NCBI GenBank assembly: GCA_016790285.1
Contig: JAEUPJ010000077.1
Location: forward strand, 1 to 64,000
DNA: 64,000 nt
Direction: 5' to 3'
Source: Roseateles sp.
GTDB taxonomy: Bacteria > Pseudomonadota > Gammaproteobacteria > Burkholderiales > Burkholderiaceae_C
Shown here: piece by piece, positions 61,619 through 64,000 of the stretch
How positions within the stretch are numbered: position 1 is the stretch's first letter
How the letters are laid out: every line of letters starts with the position of its first letter
Notes under the pieces: generated by a model
What the model was told of the DNA's origin: nothing
Seen by the model: only the letters and a program-made list of their open reading frames with translations
Databases searched by the model: none
Translations under genes and position numbers: made by a program

Positions 61619-62803
61619 TTACTTCCCGGTCTTCTTCTTGATGTTGTCTTCGTGCGCCCGCACCACGCGGCCGCCACGCACCTCGCCCATGGCGACCTGG
61701 CCCGGGCTGTCGAAGGCTTCATGGTCGCTGCGCGAGAAGGGGCGGTCGTAGGTGGTAACGGCCCCCTCCACCTTTTCCTTGAGATTCTCCAGCGCCTCGC
61801 GCACCCGCGAGCCGTGGGTGGTGCCGGACTGGCGGATCGCCGCCGCCAGCAGCAGCATGGCGTCGTAGCCTTGGGCGGCGGCCGAGGGCGAGGGCATCCG
61901 CTCGCTGCGCGAGAGCTGCTGGTAGGCGGCGATGAAGGCCGCCCGCTTCGGCGTGTCGGGCGCCTGGATGAAGGTCTGCGGCATGCGCGCGCCCTCGCCA
62001 TTGGGGCCGGCATTGTCGATGAAGTTGGACATCGACAGCGGCCAGCTGCCGATGATCGGCACGGCCCAGCCGAGCTTGGCGGCGCCGTTGGCGATCTGCG
62101 CCAGTTCGGGCCCGATGCCGTAGGTGAGCAGGGCCTCGGCGCCGGCCTCGCGGGCGGCGATCAGCTGGCGGCTCATGTCGACGTCGCGGATGTTGAACTT
62201 GCCCACCGAGACCGGGCTGAGGCCCTTCTTCTCCAGCGCCCGCTCCAGGTCCTCGCGGCCGAGCTGGCCGTAGTTGGTCGAGTCGGCGAGGATCGCCAGT
62301 TTTCGCAGCCTGCGCCGCTCGACGGCCTCTTCGACGATCATGGCGGCCTGGATGGTGTCGTTGGCCGAGACGCGGAAGATGAAGTTGTCGGGATGCTGCG
62401 GCGGCAGGAACTGGCGGGTGACGATCGAGCCGGTGGCCACCGCCGTGATCATCGGGATGCGCGCCTCCTGATAGAAGCGCTGGCTGGCCAGCGCCACGCC
62501 GGTGTTCACGATCCCCACCCCGGCGACGATCTTCTCCTTGCCGACCAGCTCGCGGGCGATCTGGGCGCCCAGCTCGTTGCGCGCCTGGTCGTCGCGCTCG
62601 ACGAGGAGGACCGGCCGGCCGAGCAGGCCGCCGGCGGCGTTGATCTCCGCCGCGGCGACGCGGATGCCGTCGCGCATGGAAATGCCCATCGGGCTGGAAC
62701 CGCCGGTGAATGGGCCGGAGACGCCGATGCGGATCGGTTCGGCGGCCTGCGCCTGGGAGGCGGCGGCGATCAGGGCAAGGACGAGTGCGCGCAGCAGGAC
62801 CAT
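61619..62803 (-). CDS. LivK-type ABC substrate-binding protein, copy 2
   Basis: A 394-aa paralogue of the downstream gene: signal peptide (MVLLRALVLALIAAASQAQA), RIGVSGPFTGGSSPMGISMR, IVAGVGIVNTGVALASQRF and GYDAMLLLAAAIRQSG. The C-terminal ANDTIQ/RFGRD-type segment and MGEVRGGRVVRAHED match the other copy, so they arose by tandem duplication. The ATG at 62803 is 110 nt from a divergent sensor kinase. With no transport genes nearby, a role as ligand receptors for the kinase is conceivable but unproven. Confidence 0.85.
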   Translation of the reverse strand: MVLLRALVLALIAAASQAQAAEPIRIGVSGPFTGGSSPMGISMRDGIRVAAAEINAAGGLLGRPVLLVERDDQARNELGAQIARELVGKEKIVAGVGIVNTGVALASQRFYQEARIPMITAVATGSIVTRQFLPPQHPDNFIFRVSANDTIQAAMIVEEAVERRRLRKLAILADSTNYGQLGREDLERALEKKGLSPVSVGKFNIRDVDMSRQLIAAREAGAEALLTYGIGPELAQIANGAAKLGWAVPIIGSWPLSMSNFIDNAGPNGEGARMPQTFIQAPDTPKRAAFIAAYQQLSRSERMPSPSAAAQGYDAMLLLAAAIRQSGTTHGSRVREALENLKEKVEGAVTTYDRPFSRSDHEAFDSPGQVAMGEVRGGRVVRAHEDNIKKKTGK

Positions 62804-62860
62804 GGGGGTGGCCGAGAAAGGTTCAGGCGAGGGTAGCGACGGACCTGTTGCGGGCAAATG

Positions 62861-62872
62861 GGGGTTAACCCC
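62861..62872. promoter_or_regulatory. Perfect 12-bp palindrome between binding-protein and kinase genes
   Basis: GGGGTTAACCCC lies in the centre of the 110-nt divergent region between the second binding-protein gene and the sensor kinase. A single site there could regulate both directions. Seen directly; binder unknown. Confidence 0.45.
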
Positions 62873-62913
62873 AAGGGCGTGAGAAAATCCCCGGTGCGAT
62901 CCTCCATGCCGAC

Positions 62914-64000
62914 ATGAATTCCGAAACCCCCGCCAACCCGCGCAACTGGGTCTGGAGCGTGCCCTATGTGGCCATCGGCGTCTTCGCCCTGGCCATGCTG
63001 GCGCTCGTCTGGGTGCTGCAGAAGCGCGAGACCGACCTGCAGAACGACGCCCTCGGCCGCGACGTACAGTGGGCCGAGCAGACCATGCGCCTGCACATGC
63101 AGGGCACCCAGGACTATCTCGCCCAGCTGGCGCGCGAGATGGCCGAGGGCAAGCTCGACCGCGGCGCCTTCCAGGTGCGCGCCACCCAGTACCTCGCCAA
63201 CACGCCGGAGCTGGCCAGCATCGTCTGGGTCGACTCCGGCCAGATCATCCGCTGGGCGGCGCCCTTCGAGACCACCGACTGGATCGCCGGCGAGCGGCTG
63301 GCCGGGGCGCAGCCGGCCAGCTTCGCCCACGCCCTCACCTCGGGCCGGCCGACCTACGGCGAAGCCTACGTCAACCACCGCGACGCCGCCCTGCTGGAGC
63401 TGTACGTGCCGGTGTTCTTCGGCCGCACCTACCTCGGCGCGCTGGTCGGCGTCTATACCATCGAGGGCATGGTGCGGCACCTGGTGCCGGGCTGGTTCGG
63501 CGAGAAATACAGCCTGAGCATCGTCAACGCCGGCGGCCAGGTGCTGGCCAGCAACACCACGGTGACGCCCGCCGACGACGCCCTCTCCTACGCCATCGCC
63601 TTCGATCCGCCCGGCAACGGCCTCAGCCTGCATGCCAAGGCCTTCCGCACCGATCCGGGCGCGGCCCGGGCGATGCCGCTGTTCCTGGTCATCGGCCTGA
63701 CCCTGGTGGTGGTGTGGAGCCTGTGGGCGCTGCGCAGCCATTTTCAACGCCGGGTGCGGGTGGAGAAGGAGCGCGACCGCCTGTTCAACCTGTCGCTCGA
63801 CATGCTCTGCATCGCCGACATGGACGGCGGCTTCCGTCGCGTGAACCCGGCCTTCGGCCGCGTCCTGGGCTACGCGGCCGAGGAGATCACCGGCAAGCCG
63901 ATGCTCGATTACGTGCATCCCGAGGATCTGGCTGCCACCGTGGATGAGCTGCGGCAGCTCGCCTCCGGCAAGCCCTCCAGCTTCGAGGGCCGCTGGCGCG
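62914..64000 (+). CDS. PAS-domain sensor kinase, N-terminal part
   Basis: The first 362 codons of a membrane sensor. Helix 1 (about 15-36, VAIGVFALAMLALVWVL) and helix 2 (about 253-272) enclose a periplasmic domain of about 215 residues. A PAS domain starts near 290 (LFNLSLDMLCIADMDGGF) and runs to the window end. The kinase or other output domain is outside the window, so kinase is inferred from layout. Weak similarity in architecture to the PAS kinase next to aceE in segment A; here it is divergent from the binding-protein genes. Confidence 0.78.
   Translation, partial: MNSETPANPRNWVWSVPYVAIGVFALAMLALVWVLQKRETDLQNDALGRDVQWAEQTMRLHMQGTQDYLAQLAREMAEGKLDRGAFQVRATQYLANTPELASIVWVDSGQIIRWAAPFETTDWIAGERLAGAQPASFAHALTSGRPTYGEAYVNHRDAALLELYVPVFFGRTYLGALVGVYTIEGMVRHLVPGWFGEKYSLSIVNAGGQVLASNTTVTPADDALSYAIAFDPPGNGLSLHAKAFRTDPGAARAMPLFLVIGLTLVVVWSLWALRSHFQRRVRVEKERDRLFNLSLDMLCIADMDGGFRRVNPAFGRVLGYAAEEITGKPMLDYVHPEDLAATVDELRQLASGKPSSFEGRWR

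Overview
The window looks like three pieces of DNA joined at pyruvate dehydrogenase (pdh) genes. Segment A (about 1 to 52 kb) is very GC-rich, strongly prefers C/G at third codon positions, and carries genes typical of Burkholderiales of the Rubrivivax/Roseateles/Comamonadaceae kind: phasin, YbiB, a haem nitrite/sulfite reductase, a FixJ-type regulator with a PAS kinase next to aceE, KaiC-like ATPase, RmuC and PrlC. Segment B (about 52.2 to 55.19 kb) has different codon habits and holds the 3' part of aceE, a complete aceF and the 5' part of lpdA. Segment C (about 55.19 kb to the end) is a different, probably Rhodocyclales-like betaproteobacterial pdh locus read on the opposite strand. The A/B join lies inside a conserved part of aceE. 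The B/C join brings two unlike lpdA genes head to head, both truncated. The simplest reading is a chimeric (metagenome-type) contig; a natural rearrangement would leave no intact lpdA here.

Segment A, left to right. 0-2.2 kb: tauE/safE-cysI sulfur operon and ybiB. 2.3-7 kb: an outer-membrane protein, a Cache-HAMP-GAF-HD-GYP c-di-GMP phosphodiesterase and a DUF4399 protein. 7-8.6 kb: ornithine cyclodeaminase divergent from an Lrp/AsnC regulator, with palindromes between them. 8.7-12 kb: patatin lipoprotein, LON-domain protein, lysophospholipase-like hydrolase, YihY. 12-14.6 kb: LiaF-like/LytS/LytTR operon with a 9-12-9 direct repeat in front. 14.65-15.4 kb: phasin with terminator and PhaR-like boxes. 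15.4-23.1 kb: a chain of eight overlapping genes (HDAC-like amidohydrolase to MFS transporter). 23.2-29.7 kb: a tight operon of an exported TPR-CHAT caspase-like protein, an exported FecR-domain protein and a CHASE2-PAS-GGDEF(degenerate)-EAL membrane protein. 30-33 kb: double-domain KaiC-like ATPase overlapping a hybrid histidine kinase. 33.1-38.8 kb: M16 protease, Cys-cluster protein, small membrane protein, GST, patatin. 38.8-41 kb: an unusual trypsin-NUC1 nuclease fusion. 41-46.7 kb: amidohydrolase, solute-binding protein, PrlC, FolD. 46.8-53 kb: TtrR/FixJ-like regulator and PAS kinase, divergent from aceE.

Segment C on the minus strand has aceE, aceF, a proteasome-like beta subunit (BPH family) and lpdA. 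The proteasome homologue is tied to both neighbours by 4-base start/stop overlaps. Upstream lie two tandem LivK-type binding proteins without permease genes, then a divergent PAS sensor kinase that runs off the window.

The observations I rate highest are the proteasome homologue inside the pdh operon, the CHAT-FecR-CHASE2 operon, the trypsin-nuclease fusion, a repeat element inserted in frame in the segment C aceF linker, and the two pdh junctions. I saw no tRNA, rRNA, CRISPR array, insertion sequence or prophage.
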